In this document: positions 1 to 7,327 of the stretch, in pieces | How the letters are laid out: each line of letters opens with the position of its first letter | How positions within the stretch are numbered: position 1 is the first letter of the stretch | NCBI RefSeq assembly: GCF_001735805.1 | Contig: NZ_CP017248.1 | Span: 5,580,001-5,644,000, forward strand | Reading direction: 5' to 3' | Length of the DNA: 64,000 nucleotides | Source: Streptomyces fodineus | GTDB lineage: Bacteria > Actinomycetota > Actinomycetes > Streptomycetales > Streptomycetaceae | Notes under the pieces: model-generated | Told to the model about the DNA's origin: nothing | Seen by the model: the letters and a program-made list of their open reading frames with translations, nothing else | Database searches by the model: none | Position numbers and translations under genes: made by a program

Positions 1-1
1 C

Positions 2-316
2 CCGGGCCGCCCGGCCTCCACGCTCGACCAGGCCGTGTACGACCCCGGCGGCGCCATGCTGCACGCCTTCCTTGCGGGCCTGCCCGCGCATCTCGAACCC
101 GGCGGCGAGGGCTGGCTGATCCTCTCCGACCTGGCCGAACACCTGGGCCTGCGCACCCGCACGGAACTGCTCGGGACGATCGAGCAGGCGGGACTGAAGA
201 TCCTGTCCCGCACGGACACCCGCCCCCGTCACCCACGCGCGACCGACCCGAGCGACCCCTTGCACACGGCGCGCGCGGCGGAGGTGACGTCGCTGTGGCG
301 GCTGGCGCCCAGGTGA
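2..316 (+). CDS. SAM-dependent methyltransferase, C-terminal part (cut by window edge)
   Basis: The reading frame is open from the first bases of the window, so the start lies upstream. The visible 104 residues contain LEPGGEGWLILSDLAEHLGL followed by a beta-strand-rich tail ending SLWRLAPR. This is the usual end of a class I Rossmann methyltransferase, with a late strand, a helix and the LLGTIEQAGL segment. The SAM-binding glycine motif would be upstream and is not visible, so substrate and exact subfamily cannot be given. The gene runs toward the flavin reductase at 334-939, which is on the opposite strand, and they are separated by only 17 bases. Confidence 0.55.
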   Translation, partial: PGRPASTLDQAVYDPGGAMLHAFLAGLPAHLEPGGEGWLILSDLAEHLGLRTRTELLGTIEQAGLKILSRTDTRPRHPRATDPSDPLHTARAAEVTSLWRLAPR

Positions 317-333
317 GCCGTACGGGCTGACGC

Positions 334-939
334 CTAGCAGCTGATCCGGGCGAACCGCCCCCGATGAAACAGCAGCGGCTCGCCCGGCTCCCCGGCGCCG
401 AGGGCGGCCACCCGGCCCACGACGATCAGGTGGTCGCCCCCGGTGTGCACGGCGTGCACGGTGCAGTCGATCCAGGCGGCGGCACCGGCCAGCCGGGGCG
501 AGCCGGACATGGGTGCCGGGTCGTGGGCGACCCCCGCGAACTTGTCCGCGCCGCTCACGGCGAAGGCCCGGCACAGTTCGGCCTGGTCCGCGCCGAGTAC
601 GTTGACGCAGAAGACGCCCGCGCGGGCGATGCGCGGCCAGGTGGCCGACGTACGGCCCACCATGAAGCAGACGAGGGGCGGTTCGAGGGAGAGGGAGGCG
701 AAGGACTGGCAGGCGAAGCCGGCGGGGCCCGGCTCGCCGTCGGCGGCCGGTGCCGTGATCACGGTCACGCCGCTCGCGAAGCTCCCCAGCACCCGCCGGA
801 ACTCATCCGGCTCCACCGGAGCCCGCTCGTCCTCGCGCACGCACCGCAGCTCCGGCCGCGGCAACGGCTCCACGGGCCCCGGCCCCAGATACCGGACGGC
901 GGCGGCCGCCGCCCCTGCGTGTCCCATCACGCCATCCAT
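334..939 (-). CDS. Flavin reductase family protein (FMN-binding split barrel)
   Basis: About 201 residues. The signature FRRVLGSFASGVTVITA and later HAVHTGGDHLIVVGRV are typical of small-component flavin reductases (HpaC/HsaB/NtaB type), which use NAD(P)H to supply reduced FMN or FAD to a monooxygenase. The first ~45 residues are a poorly conserved extension. I choose ATG 939 (or 927) rather than a start at 999, because the longer frame would run through the palindromic operator at 945-959. No Shine-Dalgarno sequence precedes ATG 939, so a leaderless mRNA is likely. It probably serves an oxygenase of the same regulon. The FAD monooxygenase at 5033-6223 binds NADPH itself and would not obviously need it. 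Confidence 0.8.
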   Translation of the reverse strand: MDGVMGHAGAAAAAVRYLGPGPVEPLPRPELRCVREDERAPVEPDEFRRVLGSFASGVTVITAPAADGEPGPAGFACQSFASLSLEPPLVCFMVGRTSATWPRIARAGVFCVNVLGADQAELCRAFAVSGADKFAGVAHDPAPMSGSPRLAGAAAWIDCTVHAVHTGGDHLIVVGRVAALGAGEPGEPLLFHRGRFARISC

Positions 940-944
940 TGAAG

Positions 945-959
945 CTGACGGAGCGTCAG
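945..959. promoter_or_regulatory. 15-bp palindromic operator, copy 1
   Basis: CTGACGGAGCGTCAG, a perfect CTGAC-N5-GTCAG palindrome ending five bases before the ATG of the flavin reductase on the minus strand. It is identical to the copy at 52292-52306. Confidence 0.75.
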
Positions 960-1010
960 ATAGGAAGCCTGACGGCGCACCCGTGTACGGGCACTTCATA
1001 GGGTGCGGCC

Positions 1011-1928
1011 ATGGGGTGGGAGAACACGCGTGAGTGGGCCCGGGCCGGCCGGTCCCTGCGCAGCGACCTGGCGGCGGCGATCCCGGTGAACGCGGCGCAG
1101 CTGCCGACGGCCGGCCTGCTGTGGTGGATCTGGAGCACGAGCCAGGACCAGTACGAGACCGGCTACGGCGGCGCCTTCGGGATCCTCTGCCTGCTGATGT
1201 TCGCCCCGCTGCTGCTGCCGTTCCTCGGCCTGCTGCTCTCCGCCGTGCTGACGCTGCCCGCGGCCGTGCTCGCCCGCGCGGCGTTCCGGCGGTTCGGCGG
1301 GCCGGAGTGGTCCCGGCGCGTGCTCGGGGCCGCGGCCACGGCCGTCGGCTGGGGCGCGGTGACCGCGGCCCTCTTGCACTGGCCGTTCGTCAGCACGGCC
1401 TCGGTCCTCACCGCCCTCGGCCTGCTGCCCGCGCTCGGCATGGCCTACGTCCGCACGCGTTCCTGGTCGCGGTGGGGCTTGTGGTGGCGCTCGGCACTCG
1501 TGTGCGCCGGCCTCTTCACCCTGGCCCTCGGCGGCGGGCTCGCGGCCTGTGCGACCGGTTTGATGCCGCAGTACGAGCCGCCCGATCTGACCCGCGCCCA
1601 ACTCACCGGCGTCTGGCGCGGCGACGACGGCGCCGAGCTCCGCCTCACCCGCGACGGGCGGGCCGAAGCCCACAGGCTGCCCACCGAAGCCAACGACGAC
1701 GGGACGGTCCCGGACGGCAAGGACCACGGCCTCTGCGCGGGCACCGGCACCTGGGAGCGCGGCGAGGACGACGCCCATCGCCCCGCCGTCCTCCTCCACC
1801 TCGACACCGGCTGCGGCCTCGACACCCACTGGTCCGTCAGCGGCACCAAGGCCGCCCCTCAGCTGTTCGCGCACCTCGGCGACCCGGACGCGGGCGTGGT
1901 CCGCGTCCTCGACCGCACCGGCGACTGA
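1011..1928 (+). CDS. Membrane protein with C-terminal lipocalin-like domain, unknown function
   Basis: 305 residues. The N-terminal two thirds hold about four hydrophobic segments (around residues 22-45, 57-85, 103-135 and 155-180). A segment LALGGGLAACATGL is followed by an extracytoplasmic region starting LTGVWRGDDGAELRLTRDGR, which resembles the small beta-barrel repeats found in Streptomyces secreted and membrane hypotheticals. No catalytic motif is recognisable. It is transcribed away from the flavin reductase and converges on the enoyl-CoA hydratase four bases downstream. I see no palindromic operator directed at it other than the one at 945-959, which could in principle act on both divergent genes. 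Confidence 0.7.
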   Translation: MGWENTREWARAGRSLRSDLAAAIPVNAAQLPTAGLLWWIWSTSQDQYETGYGGAFGILCLLMFAPLLLPFLGLLLSAVLTLPAAVLARAAFRRFGGPEWSRRVLGAAATAVGWGAVTAALLHWPFVSTASVLTALGLLPALGMAYVRTRSWSRWGLWWRSALVCAGLFTLALGGGLAACATGLMPQYEPPDLTRAQLTGVWRGDDGAELRLTRDGRAEAHRLPTEANDDGTVPDGKDHGLCAGTGTWERGEDDAHRPAVLLHLDTGCGLDTHWSVSGTKAAPQLFAHLGDPDAGVVRVLDRTGD

Positions 1929-1932
1929 CCCT

Positions 1933-2718
1933 TCACCGCCCCCGGAACCGCACTTCCCGCCGCTCCGCGAACGCCCGCAGCCCGTCCCGGGCGTCCTCCG
2001 TCGTCATGTTGATCTCCTGGGCCCACGCCTCCGCCGCGAAGGCGGTGGCCCGGTCCGTGTCGAGAGAGGCGTTCACCAGGTGCTTGGTCAGGGCCAGGGC
2101 GCGGGTCGGGCCGGCGGCCAGCCGGGTCGCCCACTCCCGGGCCGTCTTCGGCAGGTCGGCGTCGGGTACGACCCTGTTGACCAGGCCCAGGCGTTCGGCG
2201 TCCGGTGCCGGGAGGGCGTCGCCGTAGAACAGCAGCTCCTTCACCCGGTGGGGGCCCAGCAGGCGGGGCAGGAGGTAGGCGCCGCCGGCGTCCGGTACCA
2301 GTCCGCGCCGTACGAACACCTCGATGAAGCGGGCCGACTCGGCGGCCAGGATCAGGTCGCAGGCGAAGGCGAGGTGCGCGCCGAGGCCCGCCGCCGTGCC
2401 GTTCACGGCGGCGATCACCGGCTTCTCGCAGTCCAGGACGGCCGCGATCAGGCGCTGGGCGCCCTGGCGCAGCATTCGGGCCACGTCCCCGGGGAGCCGG
2501 TCGCCCGAGGCCGCATCGCCCCGCAGGTCGGCGCCCGCGCAGAAGCCCCGCCCGGTGCCGGTCAGGACCACCACCCGGACGTCCGGGTCCGCCGACGCCT
2601 CCGTCAGGCGGGCGACGAGGGCGTTGCGCAGGTCCGGGGTGAGGGCGTTGAGGGAGTCCGGGCGGTTCAGCGTGAGGTGCAGGATCTGGTCGCGGGCTGC
2701 CACGAGGAGGCCGGTCAC
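1933..2718 (-). CDS. Enoyl-CoA hydratase/isomerase (crotonase) family protein
   Basis: 261 residues, a normal crotonase length. Oxyanion-hole segments are visible as GRGFCAGADLRG and AAVNGTAAGLGAHLAFACD, and the acidic catalytic region as RRGLVPDAGGAYLLPRLLG. It hydrates or isomerises an unsaturated acyl-CoA in a beta-oxidation-type pathway. The start GTG at 2718 overlaps the stop of the upstream acyl-CoA synthetase as GTGA, indicating translational coupling; an in-frame GTG at 2724 is the alternative. It forms a two-gene operon with 2715-4937, read from the promoter carrying the operator pair at 4973-5011. Confidence 0.88.
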   Translation of the reverse strand: MTGLLVAARDQILHLTLNRPDSLNALTPDLRNALVARLTEASADPDVRVVVLTGTGRGFCAGADLRGDAASGDRLPGDVARMLRQGAQRLIAAVLDCEKPVIAAVNGTAAGLGAHLAFACDLILAAESARFIEVFVRRGLVPDAGGAYLLPRLLGPHRVKELLFYGDALPAPDAERLGLVNRVVPDADLPKTAREWATRLAAGPTRALALTKHLVNASLDTDRATAFAAEAWAQEINMTTEDARDGLRAFAERREVRFRGR

Positions 2719-4937
2719 TTGCACACCACCAGCGCGTCGAGCGCCACCGCCCCCTGGCCCCGCGGCAGGACCATCAGGGGGTTGATGTCCAACTCCGAGA
2801 TGGACTCGCCCAGTTCGAGCGCCATGCGCTGGACCCGCAGGACCACCTCCACCAGTGCGTCCCGGTCGGCCGGCGGGCGGCCCCGGACGCCGTCCAGCAG
2901 GGCCCTGCCGCGCAGTTCGGTGAGCATGGCGCGGGCCTGGTCCTCACCGAACGGGGGGACCCGGACCGCCGCGTCGTGCAGGACCTCGACCAGGATGCCG
3001 CCGAGTCCTACCGTCACCGTCGGTCCGAAGAGGTCGTCGTGGGTCACCCCGACGACCATCTCCACGCCCTGCTCGACCATCTGGCACACCAGGATCCCGT
3101 CCAGCGCGACGCTCTCGTAGCGGGCGATGTCCGTCAGTTCGCGGTAGGCGTCGCGGACCTGGCTCGCGGAGGTCAACCCGATCTTCACCAGGCCCAGTTC
3201 GGTCTTGTGGGCGATCTGGGCGCCGGAGGCCTTCATCACCACCGGGTAGCCGACCTGGGCCGCCGCCCGTACGGCCGCCGCCGCGCTGGTCACCAGCTGC
3301 TCACGGGGCACCCGGATGCCGTAGGCCCGCAGCAGCTGTTTCGCCGCGTGCTCGCTGAGCTGCCGGCCGGGGCGCATCAGGGCCTCCGCCTTGCGGAAGG
3401 AGGGGGACGGGGTGCGCGGGGCCTCGTCGAAGGGGGAGTGGTAGTCGCCGACGAAGGTGTGGTGATCCAGCCAGGCGCGCACGGCCGTCAGGCAGTTGGC
3501 CAGGGTGCGGAAGGTGGCGACGCGGGAGGAGCCGAGCAGGACCTCGCGGTACGCGGCCTCCGTGCCCACCGGCGAGCCCCACACCACGCACACCAGCTTG
3601 TCCGTCTCCTCCGCCGCCGCGACCAGGTCCCCTACGAGTTTGTCGCTCAGGGGCGGGAAGGGGCCGGTGACCGGGCAGATCAGGACGCCGATCGACGGGT
3701 CGGCCAGGATCGCGTCGATGATCTCGCGGCCGCGTGCATCGCCGACCGGGTGCCCGCCGTTGTCCACGGGGTTGGCCACACCGAGATACGACGGTATCCA
3801 CTGGTGGAGTTCCGTCTGCTTGGCCTCGGACAGGCGCGGCAGGCGCAGACCGGCCGCGGTGGCGAGGTCGGCCGCGTGGGCACCCGTGCCGCCGGAGATC
3901 GAGTACACCGCGACGCCGTCCGCCAGCGGCGCCCGCGCCCGCGCCAACAGGGCGGCCGTGTCCTGGAGTTCGTCGAGGCCGTCGACCCGTACGACCCCGA
4001 ACTGGCGCATGGCGGCGTCCACCACGTCGTCGGCGCCGGTCAGCTTGCCGGTGTGCGAGGCGGCCGTACGCGCGCCGGTCTCGGTGCGGCCCACCTTCAC
4101 CGCGACCACCGGCACCCCGCGGCGGGCCGCGCGGTCGGCGGCCAGCAGGAAGGCGCGGCCGTCCTTGAGGCCCTCCACGTAACAGGCGATGGCGCCGACC
4201 TCGGGCTGTTCGGCGAAGTAGGAGAGGAAGTCGGCGGTCTCCAGGTCTGCCTCGTTGCCGGTGGGCGCCCAGTGGGAGAGCCGGATGCCCAGCTCCTGGA
4301 GCGAGAAGACCGGGCGGCCCTGGTGGCCGGACTGGGTGATCAGCGCGATCGCCGGGCCGGTCAGGTCCCCCCGGAAGTGCTCGAAGGCGTTGAGGTTGGT
4401 GTTCGGGCCGAGGAGCCGGATCCCCGAGCGGCGTACGGCGTCCGCCAGCCGCCGCTGTGCCTCGGCGCCCGCCTCGCCCGTCTCGGCGAACCCGGAGGCG
4501 AAGGCGACCGCGAACTTCACCTTGGCCTCGGCCAGTTCCTCGATCACCGGCAGCGGGTCGGCCACCAGCAGCACGGCCAGGTCGACCTGTCCGCAGGGCA
4601 GTTCCGCGACGGAGGCGGCGCAGGGGATGCCGAAGACCGAGGAGCGGGTCGGGTGGACCGGGTGCACCCGTGCGCCCACCCGTTCGGCCCATGCCAGCAG
4701 CTGCCGGGTGATTCCGGTGTTCGGGCGTCCCTCCGCGTCCGAGGCGCCGATCACGGCGACGGACTCCGGCCGGAAGAAGCGGGTCAGGTCCGGTACGTCG
4801 GCGTACAGCGGTCGCCCGCTGACGTCCAGGTCGCCGACCTGGTCATGGACGACGGGTCCGGGCCGCTGCTCTCCGCAGGCGATGACCCGGGCCCGGCGGG
4901 CGTCGGTGGTGAGGGTGCCGTGGGTTGATCCAAGCAT
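2715..4937 (-). CDS. Acyl-CoA synthetase, NDP-forming type (CoA-binding + ATP-grasp)
   Basis: 740 residues. Domain order is a CoA-binding Rossmann domain (VAVIGASDAEGRPNTG near residue 60), the succinyl-CoA-ligase-like middle region (SHTGKLTGADDVVDAAM and ISGGTGAHAADLATAAG), then an ATP-grasp domain (VGYPVVMKASGAQIAHKTEL). This is the fused alpha-beta layout of ADP-forming acetyl/acyl-CoA synthetases. It lacks the GNAT domain found in Pat-type protein acetyltransferases. It probably activates a carboxylic acid to its CoA thioester. ATG 4937 is chosen because CAGGAG lies about ten bases upstream; a longer frame begins at 4967. It is first gene of the operon with the crotonase and sits behind a double palindromic operator. 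Confidence 0.88.
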   Translation of the reverse strand: MLGSTHGTLTTDARRARVIACGEQRPGPVVHDQVGDLDVSGRPLYADVPDLTRFFRPESVAVIGASDAEGRPNTGITRQLLAWAERVGARVHPVHPTRSSVFGIPCAASVAELPCGQVDLAVLLVADPLPVIEELAEAKVKFAVAFASGFAETGEAGAEAQRRLADAVRRSGIRLLGPNTNLNAFEHFRGDLTGPAIALITQSGHQGRPVFSLQELGIRLSHWAPTGNEADLETADFLSYFAEQPEVGAIACYVEGLKDGRAFLLAADRAARRGVPVVAVKVGRTETGARTAASHTGKLTGADDVVDAAMRQFGVVRVDGLDELQDTAALLARARAPLADGVAVYSISGGTGAHAADLATAAGLRLPRLSEAKQTELHQWIPSYLGVANPVDNGGHPVGDARGREIIDAILADPSIGVLICPVTGPFPPLSDKLVGDLVAAAEETDKLVCVVWGSPVGTEAAYREVLLGSSRVATFRTLANCLTAVRAWLDHHTFVGDYHSPFDEAPRTPSPSFRKAEALMRPGRQLSEHAAKQLLRAYGIRVPREQLVTSAAAAVRAAAQVGYPVVMKASGAQIAHKTELGLVKIGLTSASQVRDAYRELTDIARYESVALDGILVCQMVEQGVEMVVGVTHDDLFGPTVTVGLGGILVEVLHDAAVRVPPFGEDQARAMLTELRGRALLDGVRGRPPADRDALVEVVLRVQRMALELGESISELDINPLMVLPRGQGAVALDALVVCK

Positions 4938-4972
4938 CGGTCCGCCCGCTCCTGTGAGACAGCACAAGTAAA

Positions 4973-4987
4973 CTGACGTACTGTCAG
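4973..4987. promoter_or_regulatory. 15-bp palindromic operator, copy 2, fused to a -10 hexamer
   Basis: CTGACGTACTGTCAG. On the minus strand it reads TAATCTGACAGTACGTCAG, so a good -10 hexamer (TAATCT, plus-strand 4986-4991) overlaps the palindrome by two bases. A repressor bound here would cover the -10 and start site of the acyl-CoA synthetase operon. Confidence 0.75.
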
Positions 4988-4996
4988 ATTACTGAA

Positions 4997-5011
4997 CTGA
5001 CGCAATGTCAG
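4997..5011. promoter_or_regulatory. 15-bp palindromic operator, copy 3
   Basis: CTGACGCAATGTCAG, centred 24 bp from copy 2, upstream of the same promoter. Two copies on nearly the same helix face suggest cooperative binding. Confidence 0.72.
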
Positions 5012-5032
5012 GAACGGGTCGGACGCGCAAAG

Positions 5033-6223
5033 TTACCGACGGGTGGTGCCGAGGTGCCTCGCCGTCGCCTTCGCTATCCTCCCGGCGTCGAGCGCCATCT
5101 CGCGGATCATCCCGCTGATCGGGTTGGTGAACCCGGTGAAGTACAGCCCGGGTGCCTCGGCCGGCGCACGGCCGCCGTGCACCACCGGCCCGCCCCGGCC
5201 GTCCAGCACCCCGAGATGGCCGACCAGCCCCTCCAGGGCCCGCGCGTATCCCGTCGCCGCTATCACGGCGTCCGGCTCGATACGGCTGCCGTCGGCGAGG
5301 ACCACCTTCCCGTCCTCGAAGGACTCCACGGCGGCCACGATCTCCACCTTCCCCCGGCGCACGGCGTCGATCAGGCCGACGTCCTGGACCGGGATGGCAC
5401 CCTCCCTGACCCTGCTGTACAGCCCGGTGTCCGGGCGGGGCAGGCCGTGGGCGGACAGATCCGGTACCGCGACCTTCGCCTGGAGGCGGCACAGCCGGTC
5501 CACGAGCCGTACCGGCAGCCGCCGTACCAGCACGCCCGAGTACTGCGCGGGCCAGCCGAGCGTCGAGCGGCGTACGAGGTGCGGGACGGTGCGGACCGCC
5601 AGCCGCACCCGCGCCGCCCCGCCCGTCACCAGGTCCACGGCGACCTCGGCGCCGGTGTTGCCGACGCCGACGACCAGGACGTCCCGGCCGGCGTACGGCC
5701 CGGCGTTGCGGTAGGCGCCGGCGTGCAGGAACTCCCCGCCGTACACCGCGAGGCCCGGCCAGTCGGGGATGCGCGGGGTGTGGTTGTGGCCGGTGGCCAC
5801 GACCACCGCGCTGCCGGTCAGCTCGCGTCCGCCGGAGGCGTGCAGCAGCCAGCCGGTGCCGTCCCCGGCCCGCTCGACGCGGAACACCTCCACACCGGTG
5901 ACGATCTCCAGCTCGTGGTGCTCGGCGTACCTCTCCAGATAGCGCACCACGTTGTCCCGGGACACCCAACGCCCGTACTTCCGGGGGATCTTCAGGCCCG
6001 GGAGCGCCGACGCCCGCCGGGTGGTGTGCAGGCGGAGGCGGTCGTAGTGGCCGCGCCAGGAGGCGCCCACCCGGTCGGCCCGCTCCAGCACCACGGCCCG
6101 TATGCCCCGCGCCCGCAGCGCGTACGCGGCGGCCAGACCGCCCGGACCGGCGCCGATGATGTAGACCGGGCGGTCGGCGGGGGTTGCGGAGAGCGGTACG
6201 GAAGCGGAACGGGAGTCGGCCAT
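5033..6223 (-). CDS. FAD-dependent NAD(P)H monooxygenase (FMO/YUCCA-like)
   Basis: 396 residues. The FAD-binding GxGxxG motif is YIIGAGPGGLAAAYALRARG near the N-terminus. A second dinucleotide site, VVGVGNTGAEVAVDL, lies mid-protein for NADPH, and ATGHNHTPRIPDWPG follows the first domain. This is the arrangement of class B flavin monooxygenases. The motif FLHAGAYRNA partly matches the FMO fingerprint FxGxxxHxxxY, with Leu for Gly. ATG 6223 has no strong ribosome-binding site, and a GTG at 6241 is an alternative. It lies just upstream of the operator pair at 4973-5011 and is transcribed in the same direction as the acyl-CoA synthetase. No palindrome lies upstream of its own start, so whether it is in the regulon is open. 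Confidence 0.85.
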   Translation of the reverse strand: MADSRSASVPLSATPADRPVYIIGAGPGGLAAAYALRARGIRAVVLERADRVGASWRGHYDRLRLHTTRRASALPGLKIPRKYGRWVSRDNVVRYLERYAEHHELEIVTGVEVFRVERAGDGTGWLLHASGGRELTGSAVVVATGHNHTPRIPDWPGLAVYGGEFLHAGAYRNAGPYAGRDVLVVGVGNTGAEVAVDLVTGGAARVRLAVRTVPHLVRRSTLGWPAQYSGVLVRRLPVRLVDRLCRLQAKVAVPDLSAHGLPRPDTGLYSRVREGAIPVQDVGLIDAVRRGKVEIVAAVESFEDGKVVLADGSRIEPDAVIAATGYARALEGLVGHLGVLDGRGGPVVHGGRAPAEAPGLYFTGFTNPISGMIREMALDAGRIAKATARHLGTTRR

Positions 6224-6427
6224 GTTCGGGAGCGTAATCACGCACCCCGTTGATGGGTCTCGGTCAAGACCGGAATTGGTTGCGGATTGATCACGGGTGT
6301 ACGGGTATGGAGGGCAATCGGTGAAGGTGCAACCAATGAGTGATCACTGCGGGGCGGTCGCGGCTCCCCGGAACGGGCCGGCTTCGGGGCATTCAGGGCC
6401 GACCCGCAGGTGGGCTTCTCCGCCGAT

Positions 6428-6442
6428 CTGACGTACCGTCAG
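6428..6442. promoter_or_regulatory. 15-bp palindromic operator, copy 4, in a leaderless promoter
   Basis: CTGACGTACCGTCAG followed by ATCC and then the ATG of the DoxX gene. TACCGT inside the palindrome is a TANNNT -10 hexamer seven bases before the A of ATG, the spacing expected for a leaderless transcript. The minus-strand arrangement at 10682-10701 is nearly identical. Confidence 0.72.
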
Positions 6443-6446
6443 ATCC

Positions 6447-6899
6447 ATGGACTCGATATGGCTCGACGGCGCTCAGTGGCTGGCGGTGCTGCGGATCGGT
6501 CTCGGTCTGTGGTGGCTGGAGAGCTGGCGGCACAAGGACAAGAAGGCCTGGTTCGAGCGCGGCAGCGGCATCGCCTGGGCCGCGGACGTGGCGGCGAAGC
6601 ACCGCTGGACGCCGGTGCGGACGGGGTTCGAGACCGTCGTCAAACCCCACCCGAAGCCGATGGCGTACGTCGTCGCCTACGCCGAACTCTCCCTCGGCCT
6701 CGGGCTGATCCTCGGCTTCCTCACGCCCGTGGCGCTGATCGGCGGCCTGCTGCTGAACGCGATCTACTTCGTCCTGATGATCCACGACTGGGCGGAGCAG
6801 GGCCAGAACTCGATGATGGCGCTGATCTGCCTGGTCGGCTTCTTCGGCATGTCCTGGCAGGCCTGGTCGCTGGACGCGTGGCTGGGGTGGTTCCGATGA
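6447..6899 (+). CDS. DoxX-family membrane protein
   Basis: 150 residues with hydrophobic segments near 10-25, 75-95, 98-115 and 125-140. The YAELSLGLGLILGFLTPVAL segment is typical of the DoxX/DoxD family, first described with the thiosulfate:quinone oxidoreductase. In actinomycetes such proteins usually accompany oxidative or catabolic genes and have no established reaction. The start ATG follows a palindromic operator by four bases and lacks a Shine-Dalgarno sequence. The 3' end carries one copy of a short duplication shared with the start of the next gene, so the two form a coupled operon. Confidence 0.82.
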   Translation: MDSIWLDGAQWLAVLRIGLGLWWLESWRHKDKKAWFERGSGIAWAADVAAKHRWTPVRTGFETVVKPHPKPMAYVVAYAELSLGLGLILGFLTPVALIGGLLLNAIYFVLMIHDWAEQGQNSMMALICLVGFFGMSWQAWSLDAWLGWFR

Positions 6900-6920
6900 G
6901 CCCGGGGTGGTTCCGATGAG
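6884..6920 (+). repeat. 17-bp direct duplication at a gene junction
   Basis: GGGGTGGTTCCGATGAG occurs at 6884-6900 and again at 6904-6920, 20 bases apart. The first copy holds the DoxX stop and an ATG at 6896 that opens only a seven-codon frame (MSPGWFR). The second copy holds the real start of the DUF35 gene at 6916. The duplication has placed a decoy start between the two genes. Confidence 0.85.
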
Positions 6921-7311
6921 TGGGGTGCGCCACGACCTTCCCGAGCCCGACGCCTTCACCCGCCCCTACTGGGAGGCGGCCGCGGCGGGCCGGCTGCTGA
7001 TCCGCCGCTGCGGGGCCTGCGGCCGGGCCCACCACTACCCCCGCGAGTTCTGCCCGCACTGCTGGAGCGAGGAGGTGACCTGGGAGGAGGCCGGCGGCCG
7101 GGCCACGCTCTACACCTGGTCCACGGTCCACCGCAACGACCTGCCGCCCTTCGGCGACCGTACGCCGTACGTGGCCGCGGTGGTCGACCTGGCGGAAGGG
7201 CCGCGGATGATGACGGAGGTCGTGAACTGCGCGGAGGGATCCCTGGCGGCCGGGATGGCGCTGCGGGTGACGTACCGGGACGGAAAACCGGTGTTCGAGC
7301 CCGGCGGCTGA
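6916..7311 (+). CDS. Zn-ribbon/OB-fold protein (DUF35 family)
   Basis: 131 residues. The N-terminal rubredoxin-like zinc ribbon has two CxxC pairs (RRCGACGRAHHYPREFCPHC near residues 28-47), followed by an OB-fold with TLYTWSTVHRN and VAAVVDLAEGPRMMTEV. This is the classic DUF35 layout. In mycobacterial cholesterol catabolism a DUF35 domain forms a complex with the thiolase-like Ltp2 to give a retro-aldolase. By analogy this protein could partner the thiolase-like protein at 9510-10682, although the genes are not adjacent. ATG 6916 overlaps the stop of a seven-codon decoy frame created by the duplication. Confidence 0.88.
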   Translation: MSGVRHDLPEPDAFTRPYWEAAAAGRLLIRRCGACGRAHHYPREFCPHCWSEEVTWEEAGGRATLYTWSTVHRNDLPPFGDRTPYVAAVVDLAEGPRMMTEVVNCAEGSLAAGMALRVTYRDGKPVFEPGG

Positions 7312-7327
7312 GCCCGATCACGGGCGC

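Noticed and set aside
2976..4928. Long plus-strand reading frame across the acyl-CoA synthetase
   Set aside because: Antisense frame kept open by high-GC codon bias; it has no family motifs and the other strand encodes a complete enzyme. The same applies to many other long overlapping frames, such as 15388-17769 and 61470-62858.
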